Positions 36,599-51,235 of a DNA stretch of 64,000 bases are shown here, in pieces. The notes below the pieces were generated by a model. The model saw nothing but the letters and a program-made list of their open reading frames with translations, did not search any database and was not told where the DNA came from. Positions within the stretch are counted from its first letter, which is position 1; the number at the start of each line of letters is the position of its first letter. The position numbers were made by a program, and so were the translations under genes. Source of the stretch: Pagrus major (Eukaryota > Chordata > Actinopteri > Spariformes > Sparidae); the NCBI RefSeq assembly GCF_040436345.1, contig NC_133232.1, positions 26,442,315 to 26,506,314 on the forward strand, in the 5' to 3' direction.

Positions 36599-39500
36599 CT
36601 AGATGACATTTTCAAAGAGCTGTAGAGACCTCATTATGTTCTCATCCTGTGCAGAGAAGATGGAAAATTGAGAAACTGAGGAGTGAGGAGATAGGTCAAC
36701 CAACAACCACCTTTTAATTGAGTTTACTGGCCACTAGGGGGCAGTGAAAGCCTGTAAAATGTGATCACTGCAGATAAACACCCTGATATAAAAGGTAACA
36801 AAGACCATAATTAATAGCCAGTAATACAAATAAGGGATTTGTAAAAAGTCAGCAAAACTGATTGGCTTTTTGTGCCAAAAAGCTACAACAGATCTTTTCC
36901 ACAGCAGACATTTTGTCACACTCAGTGGGAAAAGCACAGGTGTTATTAATAACATTAATTATGCCTCTGTTCTATAAATGGAAGTCAGTTCAGCCATTTA
37001 ATTTATCATTTACACCTGTGCTTTTCCTACTGTGACATGTCCAGTTGTCCTTGGAGAAAAAGGCCTATTGTGAGATAAAGGGGTCGTCAGGATTATGTAA
37101 GAGAGAAGAGAGCTTTGAGAGAAAATGAAAAAAGTACCTCTTGACAAGAAAGGATGAATTCATCGAGAGTGACCACGCCGTCTCTGTTTTTGTCCATTTT
37201 CTGTGGAGAGCAAAACACACACTGTTAAGCTTTTTGTCCAAGGTAAGATATTAAGATATATTACCAGAGATACACTCGCAGAAACAAATACGACAATTTT
37301 ATTATTACAGTTTTTTATACCCTCGCTGTCCTTTCCTAAAACCATGCATCTCCACATTGGTGATTTTGTTTTTTTTCGGTTCCTTTCTGGGAAAATCTTC
37401 CTACTTAAGCTAATCAACTATTTTGAAACCTTGTTGGATTAGCTGGAAAATACACTGTCAAAAAGCTGAAAGCAGACTGTTTTTCTGAGCTCATGAGAAG
37501 TTGGCTTTAGAGAGATACCAACATATGATGATGTTATAGAATATGATGCATTGCTGCAGGTTAACCTACCCAGCAGCAGTCAACTAGTTAAAAATTAGCA
37601 CAACCTTAAAGGTCCCCTATCGTAGAAAAGGAAAATCCCATGTTTTGATTAAAAAGCAGGTCTAGATGCTTTTTAAATACTGTGAAATTATAAGAAGAGA
37701 AATACACACCGCCTGTATTCAGAAGCTGTGCATTTTTAAACAAGCTGTCAGGACATCCATGAGGTTGTAACGTTATATATGTATTAATATGAGACCTTTT
37801 AAACACCAGGCTGCAGCAGTAATATTAATCCTAAAATGTCATTTATATCCCAGTAAAACACTGACGGGGGCTATTTTTCTTCATGAGTATTTTTACTTAA
37901 GTATTCTGATAAGTAAGGCTTTGAAAGCAGAACTTTTAGTTGCAGTATTTTCACAGTGTGGTATTAATACTCTTCAATAAAGGATGTGAATATTTCTCTG
38001 TGAGCCCACTGTGTCAATTTACTCAGCCCTCTTTGCTGTGGTGGTCTTTAGTCACAGTGAGTTTTGCTGGGCACGCTATCCACCCAGTTTGTCTTCTCTG
38101 CTGTTGCTTCCCCCAGGAAATGTAACTCGCATGTTTTGATTGATGCCTCCTCATTTGGTCACTTACCAACATTTCTTTTCTTAGATTATTATAAGACTTG
38201 AATAAAGGACTCAGCTGTTGCTACCTGAAAGAAGGCATCCACATGCTGCTTGGGTGCATCATTTTTCAAGACCGGGTAAGTGTACTTCCCCATCATGTCG
38301 TATATCGCTCTGACAATGTCTGTCATCTCCTGTGAAACAGAGGAACACACGTACAAATGAGACGTAAACATAACGATACAATACACAATGTACATAAAAC
38401 CACAATGAAGGTTGGGCACAAACACTCACCTCTTTGTTGATGTATCCGTCTCTGTTGATATCGTAAAGGTTGAAGGTCCACTGTAGCTTCTCAGTGACGG
38501 TGCCCCTCAGCAGGATGGACAGAGCTGTCACAAAGTCCTGATGGAGAGAAAAGGGACAGAAAGAAAAGCTATTAAAGGAGTTTTTATTGATAAATGATGT
38601 TTGAGGATTATCTTTTTAAAACCCCAGTATTTATGTGCAAAAATGCGTCAAGTCAAGCAAACCTCAAACTTTATGGAGCCGGTATGTGCTGAGTCAAATG
38701 CGTTGAACAGAAAGTGTGCGTAGGTGCTGGCGTCTGCAGGAGAAGAGGAAGAAAAGCCTTCAATACACTGGATAGAAACAATACAAAGAACAGCAAAACA
38801 AACACACACTGTCTTTACCTCCATGTGGGAAGAACTGGGAGTATATCTGCTTGAAAGTTTCCTCATTTACGACGCCACTTGGACACTCCTGGAGAGAGAC
38901 AGGGGACAGAAAAAGAGGGTGAGGAGGAGGGGGAGATAGAAATTACAGATACTGACCCGAGGGACGCGTCAAACCTCTTTGTGATACTTTTTTAATAGTA
39001 AAATATATAGTTATCAGGTTGTATAAAGCTTTATTGTCTCATATCACCAAGAGTACATCAGCCTGCAGTTGCATAGTCTGGCTCTGGGTGTCACTGTTGA
39101 GTCTATTTTCACAGAGCTTTAATTTAGCTGTAAGCTGGAAAAACAAGCACCAAAATCACCCATCTTTCACTGGATGAAGCCTGATTGTATTCTAATACTT
39201 TTGCATTAATTACAACTAAAAAGTATATTTATATTGTCCTCTCAGAGTTACAATAATGAAAAATAAAACATTAATTCAATTTAGTGGTAAGCAAATAGCA
39301 GCCACAAACCCAAGTGTGGCCCTCAACCAACATTATTTGGTCTCCCAGTGAAATTTGAATATTTGTTCTTTTAGGATACATCAGTCTTTTACAGAGTGTT
39401 TTTAATAAATCTACTGTAGCTACAGTATAGCAATATAAATATACATGAGGTCATTGTGCACCAGACTGTTTTTACACTGTGAAAAGCTCCTGCTGCTGAA

Positions 39501-42500
39501 ATAAAGTCTAATTGGCTCGCCAGGAGAAAACCGGTGACCATTCGGTTACTATTCAATAAAATCAAATGTAATTACTTCTAACATAGTGTTGGATAAATCA
39601 CTGTTTAACTTGCTTGAGTATGATTTTTTGCAAGGTTATATATTTTTATAGAGGCATTAGTTTAATTGCAAAAAGTCATTTTTTTATGCACCGCTCATTT
39701 GTTCAGTTAAGAGACTGTGATTTGACCAGGATGTAACATGAATCAATCAAACAGATCATGTTTGACCCTTCCATGTCTCTGTGAATTTTAAAAGGATAAG
39801 TTCACCCAAAAATGAAAATTCAGACATTATCTACTCGCCCTCATGCCGATGGAGAGTCAGATGGGAATTCGTAGTATACAAAACCCCATCTACTTCAGTT
39901 GTTTGGGAGAATGCTACAGCGCAGTTTCTCTGTGAAGCTCCAGAAATGTTTATTGGACTACAAAACTTCACCCGACTTTCCATCGGCATGCGAGTGACTG
40001 AATTTAACACTTACAGTATCTTGGGGCTGCTGCAGATCTTTGCTTGGTTTACTGCACAAGCCAGGATAAGACCAGAGGATTCAAGTGCTTTTAGTAAGTC
40101 TTTTGTTTCACAAATGCTTTTTATAAATTCAAACATAACTCAGAATTATTTGCTGAAGTCTTCTTCATCCTTTTTAAGCTTTTATGTCTTGAATTGCTGG
40201 TGTGCAAATCTCCTGAGCACATATTAGGAAACAAAGGCGATCAATCTGCTGATCGAGACATGGACTCTGTGGATATCTACTTTGTCTCTTCCTATGAAAT
40301 GTGCATGATCACTTACATTCTTAAAGCCCCTGTAGAGCACCTGAAGCTCCCTTTTGCTGAAGTTCGTTTGAGCTTCTAGCTGGTCGAGGCCCTCCGGTCG
40401 ATGGCACACCATGGTCATCTCCAAGTCATCGTCAGCTTTGTCTGGAAAAAACACACAGAAACACAACATTACTTAGATAATTCATACTCGGCATACAACA
40501 AAAGAGTGAAAGTATGAGAAAGGAAGGTAAGATAATAACGGATATATGACCGGGAAAGAGGACACAGTGCCACAGTGAAATAATCTGCGCACATAAGGTT
40601 AGAATTTTCTTATATTTATTCTATCTGGCAGAAATTAAAAGGGGAAAGGAAAGGAGAGGATGAGAGGTAGAGGTCAGTCTAACAGCTCCATGTTCCTCCT
40701 CTCACCGGCCCTTTGATTAACAACTCATTACTCTCCTCGCTGGAGGGGAGGGGAAAGAGGACAAACCACTGACTCTGAGCCCGCACACACACGTGCACAC
40801 ACACACGCACACACGCACACACGCAGGCTCACGGTGCCTATAGGTGAACATGACATCTCTCCTCTCCGTCTCAGACACTCATCTACACATTTGCACAAGT
40901 GCGCACAAACCCCCTGAGGCAATCTACAATCTAATAATTATGCACACTGTTATAACTGTGCATAATTTAATAGAAATCGTAATAAAAATTCAGAATATGA
41001 TAAAGTGGTCATAATGTGCAGTAGTAAAACACTGGACCAGAAAAAGTACTGGTGGTTAAGTAATAAGATGGTGTGTTTTATGAAGACCATTTCAGGATAA
41101 TGTCTGTCTGACTGACCAGTCTGTCCAGCTGGGTTTCTGTTACAGAGGACAGGTGCAATGTTCTAATACATCCTTATAATATGAATGTTTCCCATCCAGA
41201 GGACTGCATGGTGATTAAGTACAATTTCCTCTGTCTTCTTGGCATTTACATGTGAAGTATACGGTCATCACACCAGTCCACAGAACTGTCACTGTCTGAT
41301 TTACAGATACAGTGGGTGAGCTAAAGTGTTTCTAAGGGCTCCTGCTCTGCTTTAATGAAGTGTCACAGAGTGCAACGTTCACACCGTCCTTGGCAATCCA
41401 GATTCTGAAACATCAACAGTTTTGAAATGGAAACATTTTTATCTGTGAGGCACGACCATTAGTGCTTTGTGAAGCTTCATTACACCGACACCTCTTCAGT
41501 CCAATTCTCTCAGTGAATCATCGACACCGGGACGGCGTTTTTATTGTGCCAGGCAAAGACAACTTCATCTCACTGCTAAATTAAACCACAGTCAACAGCC
41601 TAGCCTTTTTTAGATTCAGTATCTAGTCGTCCCAATGTATACATCTGGGGGCCTTTTCATGCAAGTAACTGCACAGAATTGCTGTCATCATGGTTCAAGA
41701 GCTAAAGTGGGATTGAATTTAAATGTCAGCTGTGACTGTACATCCTTTTGAACCACTAAATTGAAATGTGTCCCTCAAATGCCTGTAGACCTGTAACATG
41801 ACCTCCAACATGACAAACAATACCAAATCAGCCCCGTTGCCAGATTAAATGCTACATACATCACATATACACATTCAAATCTGTACATGTCAAGTGTACC
41901 ATCAAGTCAGTTTTATTTATATGGCACAAAATCACATTCACATTGCCCCAGTGGGCTTTACAAGCTGTACAGTGAGCGACATCCTCTGTCCTTAGACCCT
42001 CGATTCAAGTGAGGAAAAACTTGCCATATTAAAAGAAAAGCCTTTTTAATAGGGAAATAAAAGATGGAAGGAACCTCGGGAAGAGCCACAGAGGAGGGAT
42101 CCCTCTCACAGGACAGACGTGCAATAGATGTAGCATGTACAGAACAGAACAACAAAATCACAGTTTGCAAATTACATTGCTAGAATGTCGGATACAAGTC
42201 AATTCTATCAAATATATGTAAAGAGTGTGGAGCCAGGGGGACATTTCATTGCCATATCAACATTTCTAGAATATCTATATCATATTCACTTTACATTGTG
42301 TATATATGAACTGACTTTCATTTCAGTAGGTACAGAGGATTATTTTGACGAGACGTTGGGACAGTTTCCAGCCGTGTTTGTGGTGATTGGAACAAGGTAA
42401 GACTAATCATGATCTTTTCAAGTGTTTTTGAAAACTGAACCTAAAGAAATGTGAAGTTTCAACATATTCGTGGTCTGCAGAAGGCTACATTGCGAACATT

Positions 42501-45500
42501 TATTCTGGTGATTGGGTTGAACAAAATACAACTAAATTTAAACTGTAATAGGTAACATAAAGTACGGTAATGTTATCCAGCGGGAGCTCAGTACACTGTG
42601 GCCACCAATCTTCTACATTATGGGTTCATTATTATGTTATGATTTTGTGTAACTTCTGTAAACACACACACGCTCACACACACACACGCTCACACACACA
42701 CGCTCACACACACATGCTCACACACACATGAGTGCACTGCCCCTGAAGGCCATTCGTTTCATCACTCAGGCAGTTCAGTCTTTCACATCAGGGTGGAGGT
42801 TCACACTCATGCCCAAGGTGAGATGATTCACACCTAATTCCCAGCAGGCTTCAGGTATAGCCTACTGTATACAGCATGATGACACACACACACACACAAA
42901 CACACAGATGACACATGTGAGGCACATGCACATATTCTCATGAATGCATTCAAAGCATAGATCCAATGCGAGTTCACTGTACACATAAATCAACATCACA
43001 ACAGCACCTTCTTTAATCTCTGCGGTTTGGTCTTACTGTGGTACAGTCACTCATGCACCTACAGAGTTGTGAGTTTATGGACTCATCTGAAAGGCTTCAC
43101 CGTGCCTCTACTGTCCATGTTGAAACCTTGAACCTTGATATCACCTGCACAGTCACCGTCACACTCCACGCTTAATCTATAAATGACCGCAGCACAGGAC
43201 GTCTCATCTGAAAGAACAGTGTGTAGCTATGCCTCTTAAAAAAGGAAGGAAAAAGACAAACTCCTCATCACTTCGATGTGCTTGTCAATTAGTATATATT
43301 AGCATAAGATCATGTGTAGAACCTAAGCATGTAGAAAAACTACGATATTATACTGTAGTTAGGATCTACTAATGACCCACAATATATCATCAGTATATTG
43401 TGGGTCTGAGGAGAGAGATGTTAGATTTTGGGTGATCTAAACAAAACTGACTTGACTTAATTAATATGCAGGTGTTAAAGTCAGTATCAGTTAGTATTCA
43501 GGTTTGAATTTGTTCTCTAAATCTTCTCAAACAGTAAACACTGAACTCATGATCACAGGGAAAAGTGTTCACAGCTGTTTTTGTGAACAGAGAGCAATTA
43601 TCTTCCCATTTCTCTCTTTTATTCAAATTATTGTAAAACAAACAATGTTAATAGAGCAAAACAAAACAATCAGCATGTACAAAGATAAGATATACTGTGT
43701 ATGCATGCAGTTAAAAAGCCAAATATGTGAAATGATGCATTAGGAGCAACATTATATGAAGAAAACGAAAAGGCTCACGTATATACAGTAAATTTGTATC
43801 ACTGGTTAGAAACTTACAATACATGAAGACATACATTTGAAAAATGTAGGTTTGTAAATTACAGTACAAGCTGTGGAGTTCATCATCAACGTCATCAGTC
43901 AAAACATCTTATAAAGGTATAAAGTAAAGTAGTGTGAAGAATCACAATTAACATAAAATAAATCTTGGCTCAAAGTTGGTTAGGCTATGAAAAGCAGCAG
44001 AGAAAATAAATAACAAGCCTTCTACTGCGAGTCTACACTGAGAGTTGTTAATGGCAGCAGTCTGGAATCTAATACTACAGTACATGTGTTTGAGAGTCAA
44101 CAACTCGACAGTCTTCGATTTTCTGAGACAGCAGCAGCATATCAAACATTCCCACACCAGTAATCCAGATTGTTTCTTTCCTAATAACTTGCTCACAGAC
44201 AGACAGAAGTGAAAACACAAACTCCATCCTCTACTCCAACTTTGCTGATTGGATAAGTGCTGGATTACACTGATAGCAGATGTAGCACTGACTCACCCTC
44301 TACAGAGATGACTCCCAGTAGGTGCAGCATTTTGACGGCCCCGCAGCACATCAGGACGATGGCTATAGTCTGTAGGCTGTTGTCCCTCTGCTGCTCTCTT
44401 TCCATTTTGATCACTTATTTCTTCCTCTAGGAGCTAACTCTCCTCTTATTAATTTACTCAGTTGTTTTTTAAGCTCGGACTTGTATCTTTAAACTTTTAA
44501 ACTTGTTTCTCTCTATTCTCTCTGCCTATAAACTTCTCCCATCCTGCCTCCTCCTACAGTGAGATCAGCACTCACCTGCCTCTCTCTGTCTCTGTCTTTT
44601 TATCCCCCTGTCTCTCTACTCCCTGTGGGCATCTCTCTCTCTTTATCCTGACCTTCGCTCCATCCCGCTAACTCTCACTCTCTCCCCCCTCTGTCTGTTA
44701 CAGTCACTGTGTCCTTCACTCTTTGGGAACTGGGATTCAACTCGAGGGTCTGACCTGAGCGCGCTGTAACAATGATAAACTCACCTTCTACTGTACGACC
44801 GTATGGGGCTTGTTTTGTGACTGTGTGCTGGTGTACATGTGTGTGCGTGAGAAGATCAGCCCTTGATTTATTGGCCCCATTAAGACACACAGTCATCCCC
44901 GAACAACAGATGGCTTAATTTACTACAAAGTGACTTTTCTAACTGAACATGCCTGAGTCGCTTCATATGACTCACTCTACAATGTAAACAACAGTTTATT
45001 TAAATCAGTAATTACACATAACCCAACATCCATTCTGTATAGACTTAATACTGTAATGTACCGTATGTGTAATGTATGAATATAAGCTGCTAGGACCTGA
45101 GTGTACCAGCAGGGGGCAGCAGAAACTAACACAGAGGACACCAGAGTGTGTCACAGCTCCTAATGAAGATGTGCAGTATGTTTCATTACATGTGTCACTT
45201 TGGATTTAGCTGATATGTTTACTCAGATGGTGATAACACTCAGGAAATCCAAACAAAAGCTCATCTTAAGTCTATATCTTTAAGTGCTATATTCGCAAAG
45301 TGTAAAGCAATGTCTGGGAAGGTCAAACAGGCTGAAAATCACAATGAAATACACATGAAATACTCTCTCCCTGTTCTGTGACCAGCTGGCACTCATTTAT
45401 GGTCTTAATGCGAATGCTAAAAGGAGCTGTGATTGCCCGACGAGCTCAAGTGTAGCCGCTGCCTGGCAGACTGCAGGGGGCTCTGCCGTATCAAGAGGTT

Positions 45501-48500
45501 TCCCACAGAGTTGTCAGCTGAAGGTTTGCTTTATTTACTGTTCTGTTTACTGTTGCAGCAGTGCCGGGTGAAATTAAATTTAGCGGTGAGAGTAGCGTTT
45601 AATTTAATTTGCCAGGCATTTAAAAGATGCTCGGTAGTGTAAACATCACTTGGTAAGGATGATTGAGTGTATATTGTGTTCAATGGCCTCTCGCTGTGAC
45701 CAATCAACTATATTCCTGTCATCTCTGTCAAAGCTTCCTCTTTTCCACAGATATTATACACATTCTGTAGGACGCTAAATTATTAAAGGGGCTCTATGCA
45801 ACAATTTGTTGCAGTTTACATGTTTTAATCCCTTTTTTATTGGCTGTATGCGAGCAGATTGTAACGTGACGTGAAAAATGGGATCTGCCCGTCTCGGTTG
45901 CCTATGCAAGCCTGTTGGTGTTTTGTTTAAGTTGTTTAACGCTGCTCGACTGGATTTCTTTGTGAAAGACTCCGGTTTGATTTTCCTTGACGGTCCACAG
46001 AATGTGACTTTATGCACATTGTAGAGTGCTTTGTCTCAGTGCTTCTCTCCACTCCGCTAACAGAGAGCAACAGCAGCTAACGTTGTGCTAACGGCCGCCT
46101 TCTAGCACAACACAGAAGTTCCTCAGAGCCCCTTTAAAGGTCCTATTTGTAAGAAAAATTGATTTTTGTGTCTCACTCCCATGCTTTGGGATGGCAGCCG
46201 ACACATCCTATAGTTTTTGTTTTTGACGAGTTGGGACTTTTCTTACAAATAGGACCTTTTTAAAAGAAACCCTCAAAAACGTGTTTTTTTTCCTAAGCCT
46301 TGAAAGTGAAAGTCTTTATACCTGGGGGGGAAAAAACTAAGTGTAAGTTGCATAAAATTACTAATGAACGTTTGTAAATGAACAAATTGTTCTCTGTTTT
46401 CTTTTAGAAATGAATACAACACAAAATGAGGAAGTAATCTTATCATACCCAGAGGACACCCTGGACATTAAACACCATTACATAACTATAGACTAGAACA
46501 ACAACAAAAGGGTAATTGCACTTTTTATCTGTCTAATTGCACTGAGCCTGGCGGGAACTGAAGTTTAAGAGAAGCTTCTCATTACCAGGTCTTAATCCAA
46601 CTCAACACAACACATGTTATAATTTCTTAAAACAGATCTTTTAAAGGAGATTAATTTACTTAACATGGCCTAAGTAAGTGTCAATAAATGCATACAAGTG
46701 AAAAGACCTTGTGTATTCATAGTATGCACAACACATTTCACATTTAAGTTCTGTTATTTTATTGCAGAAATAGAAACATTAAAAACAAAGCAGGCAGGCT
46801 TTGTGGAGAAAACATTTCATATGTGATTAATTTACACAGTGGATTCATATCCACACTTTACAAGTGAATTTTACATTTCACATGTGAAACATCGACAGAA
46901 GAGAACGTGAAACACATTACAAGTGTGATGAATTCACATATTGTGAAAGGTGGGAAGCAACAAAGTACAAATACTTTGTTGATGTACTTAGGTAGACTTT
47001 TTTTTAGGTATTTGTACTTTTAACTAACTTTTTCCTTTGACTGCCTATCTGGACTTTCTACTCCTTACAGTTTCAAAACAGACTCATTACTTTAGTTTTG
47101 AGGCATTTGAGGGAAATTATCTGTTATTTTTATTTTGCGTCGTTGCACGCCGCCTTCCCAACATCACAAGACTGATTTCATCACAGCATGTCGCAGCCGC
47201 AGCAAGACGAAACAATGTAAAAGACGTAACAAGAGAGAAACAGACAGAGAGGGAGACAGGAATGGAGAGAAAAGGCTCTTTGGTGTCTCTTATCTGCAGA
47301 GACTCTGCAGCCCTCTGCCTGGATTTTCTTACTTTCTCAATTTTCTGCTGCTCGGGATGCTTAACCAACCCAAAATGTCAGCATTTGATGTCCTGGGAAT
47401 GAGACCAAACGATCAACTATATTTCTGTTGCGTTTACGAACAGCTCGGACAAATCCTGCTGATTCTACCTTTTTGAGTTTAATAGTCTTTGAATTACATT
47501 ATTATGACATGAAGTTCAGTAAGCTTTGCACAGAAATGGCCTGTAGAAATGTCCTTCAGAGGGATACTCTTTACTTTTATACTTCTAGTCTGTACTTTCT
47601 TACTTTTACTTGAGTAAAAAAGTTGAATCAGTACTTCTACTTTTACCAGAGTATTTTTCTGTACTACTTCAGTAAAGCATGTATGTACTTTTGCCACCTC
47701 TGCATATTGTACATTTTTCCCATGTAATTGACGCTGTAGCAGCAGATGCTTAATATTGCAAGGATCACGTTATTCATACATTCCTGATATCACACTCTTC
47801 AAAGTGAGGCTCCCTCTGACCCACTGGGCCTGTGCTGGAGGCCTGTTCAATAATCCATACATTAATACTGAAGAGTGAATGATGCACTTCTGCTATACCC
47901 CTCCAGTCCCAGTGAATAGGAAGCACTTTGTTTGGCTCACTTTTGAAAACATTAATAATTTGGATCTGACTGTGGATTTAGAGACACAAGCTCCACCAAG
48001 CGAAGGTGTGAACACAAGATTCTGATCCAGGAAACATCTTTTAAAGCTTTATATCAACACGTTTGAGTTCTTTTGGGGTGTACTGTTAACATTTTTTTAG
48101 TAGGTGAGTTCTAGAAACCTGCATGAATCTGAATCTGCAATATAAGCAGGTTAGAAAAACCCAGAAAAACCCAACCTAGAAAGCCCCCACGAGAGCTTCA
48201 CTTCCATTTGTTACACAAGCTATTATGAGCTGTGGAGTTTGACGGTGACTAAACGCCTGGACCCCTTTCTTTCAGAGCTTGTTTGGAGTATTTACCGGTG
48301 GCCTGAACTGTCAGCAAGAAAAACTGCCTGTCACTCTCCCCAGCCAGCAACCTATCACAAAAAACATCTCTTACATCAACACACATGCACTTCATCCAGC
48401 CCAGAAACAGGATTTAGCTCCTAGTTTCCCTCTAATTACCGCTGCTGGTATTTAACGTTCACTCTGATTTCTCCTCCATCATCCATCCCTTCCTTTCTTC

Positions 48501-51199
48501 TGTTGCCCGCCGAATCCTCCTTTCTCCTCCGTTGCTTATCTCTTTCTCACTCTGCCAAAACTCTCCGCCATGCTCTCCCTTTCCTTCTCGCACCGTGGCC
48601 TGTAATCCTTGCCAGGGAGTGTGGCATTTGCATAATCTGAATTAGCCTAATCTGCCGTCCAGGCGGCGACGGAGAGGGCTCGCTCTCACCGGCCTCTTTA
48701 ATGGTGGCTCTCCAAGAAAAGTGTCCAAGGCACTCCTCAGAGGTATGGATGGAGCATCTTAAAAATAGCTTTCGGCTGCAGCAGCCCTATTTATTCCACG
48801 CCAAAGCTGCACGACATAATCATGTTCCGCAGCGTGAATTCAAGCTCCGAGACGCATTGTTTTTGCACAGTCAACATCCAAGCCAGTGGACACGGGAGGC
48901 CAATCCGACCTTCATGTCCACACACACTTCGCTACATGCATCCGGTTGCACAAACGAGACAAACATGAACACATTAATTCAAGGGTCACAGATAAAGAAG
49001 TAGGCACTCATGTGTGCATAAAACAATACACACTCCCATGCTTGCGTGCTCACGCACACATATCTGTTTGCTTACTTATCCTCAGCCTGTGAAGGAGAGC
49101 TGAAGTGCTGGAGGGTGTTTGCAGTGTGCGTTTGTGTGTACGTGAGGCGCAGACACACACACACACAGAAATCCACCTAATGTCACTTCCTCACATATTA
49201 GTGTGTCACTGTTGGTTATGTTTGGAAAGAGTGACTCAAAAAGAGCTCATTTACACACACATAGCAGCATGCCAATATTGATTTTTGAGTAAATACATGT
49301 CTAGACTCAGAATCTGCAGGAAATACACAAACAAAGGCGCACACACGCACACACACTGCTGGATGCCAAGAGAGGAGAATGACGAGATGACTTAATAAGC
49401 ACTCACACCAGCTAATGGGAGCGTGGGTGATGGAGAAAAGGGAGCAAATGAGAGAAAGAATGGAGGCATAAAAGCGAGAGGAGAGGCAGAGAGAGAGAGA
49501 GGTATGGAGATGAGGGTGCCAGGAGCAGATTGTGGCGGTGGTGGTGGTGGTGGTATGAGAGAGTGTGGCGGGGGGGGAAATTAGAAGTGAGATGAAGAGA
49601 AACAAGCGTGGAAGGAAAGGAGTGGGAGGGAGAAGAGGGAGAAGAGGGGGGGAAACAACAGGGAGAGGAGAACGCAGCAGGGTAAAATGGAAGAGAGAAA
49701 GATGTGAAACCAGAAGACAAGGTTGAAGGGTGAGGAGGGAGGCAGCAGGAGTCAAAAAGAAGGAAAGATAAGAGGAGAGTGACAGAGAAGGAGACGAGAG
49801 GAGGATGATTGAGACAACACTGCTGCAGGGAATAACCGAGGAAGGCAAAGATATGGGGACTGAGAAGAAGTGAGAAATTCACCAGGGAGAGGGGAGGGAA
49901 AAATGGTGGGAGATTTTTTTGCCGGAGAGGTGAGTTGTCAGAGGGCGCCGCGACAGGTGAGGAAGAAGACAGGGGCAGACAAGACCACAAGTAGGAGAAA
50001 ACTAGCACCGAAGAGTGTCTGTCGGGGAGAAAAGACGAGAAAAGTCGACAGAAAACAAAGAAAGTTGAGAGAACAAACAAGCAGCCTTGATGAAAACAGA
50101 CAGCCAAGACAGACGCAGACACATCGATGCGTTTCTTTCTTCTTCTTTTTTTTTTTTATTCAGAAGCCGGTGATGAGCCAGTGCTCAGAGGATCAATCAA
50201 GTAGGAATCTAATCACACATTATTACAGCCTCCTCCTCTCAGTGTTGCTTCGGTGTAACGGTCCCTGATAACAAGTTATCTGCAGCGCCACAGAGCACAT
50301 GCAAGCCCTGACGCACTTATCCTGCATACAGAGGACATGTTAGAGCAGAGACGGGGGAGAGACGCTCAAGTACCAACAACACCAGAATCACAAACACCCT
50401 CTCTCCTCCAAATGAGCTCTGTCTCTACATCCCATCGGGGGGGGGGGGGGGGTCTGTGGAGTAAAAAAGCTTGTTTTCATTCCACAATGCAAGTGCGTCT
50501 ATGACCACCTCATTATTCAAAATAGCAACAAATTTACGCCTCCCCTTTCTTCAACACCCATGGGAGAAGGTGTTTGTTTGAGCTTGTGGCGAAAGAAAAA
50601 GGAAAAAAGCGTAGTGAGGAGATGAAACGAACCATACGCACTCACTTGGAAAATGTCCTGTATGGTCTCATTTGCTCTGCGAAACCGGTAATAGCCTGCC
50701 TCTACAAATAAGTTTAAATGGCTGCACGCTATTAATAGGGGATATTTTCACTCTGGCGCTGATCTGCTGCTCAGCGTGCCCATTCACTGGAGCAGCCGGT
50801 GTGGATTTGTTAGATTTGTATAAATGAGGTTTACATGCTTTTATTAGGGATGAGTAATGAGGGGGTGAAGCATTTCTCTCAGGCAACAGGTCGTCATCCT
50901 CATCTCGCCTCATCTGCATATCTCCCTCCGTCTCTTTCACACGGCCTTGACTTACTTTGGAATACCCCAATCTCATCAACGCCACCACCCTCCCCTCCCT
51001 CCCCCATCACTCCGCCGCCACCCCCCCACCCCAAAACTGACATCTTTTGTTGCCATGGCTACCGTGCTTCCAAGGTAACAGCGAGACGGGAAAGCAGTGT
51101 GTGAGCGGAGTGACAAATACCTCCGACATGTGTGTGTTTACCAGCGTCTGTCGGTGCTCGCGACTGCACACGCGGCCAGACAGACAGAGCGACGCACAC

Positions 51200-51235
<36 letters not shown>

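Noticed and set aside
47037-47476. 121- and 113-residue forward frames
   Set aside because: They lie inside a transposon-derived repeat and have no splice or domain support.
48660-48730. Possible extra kcnip1 first exon ending GCCG|GTGAGA on the reverse strand
   Set aside because: The required phase has no ATG before an upstream stop, so it cannot start a protein; the block is more likely regulatory.
49216-50122. Long reverse-strand frames of 210 and 236 residues
   Set aside because: They are translations of GA/CT-rich low complexity (Ser/Leu/Pro runs) in a kcnip1 intron, with no domain and no splice context.
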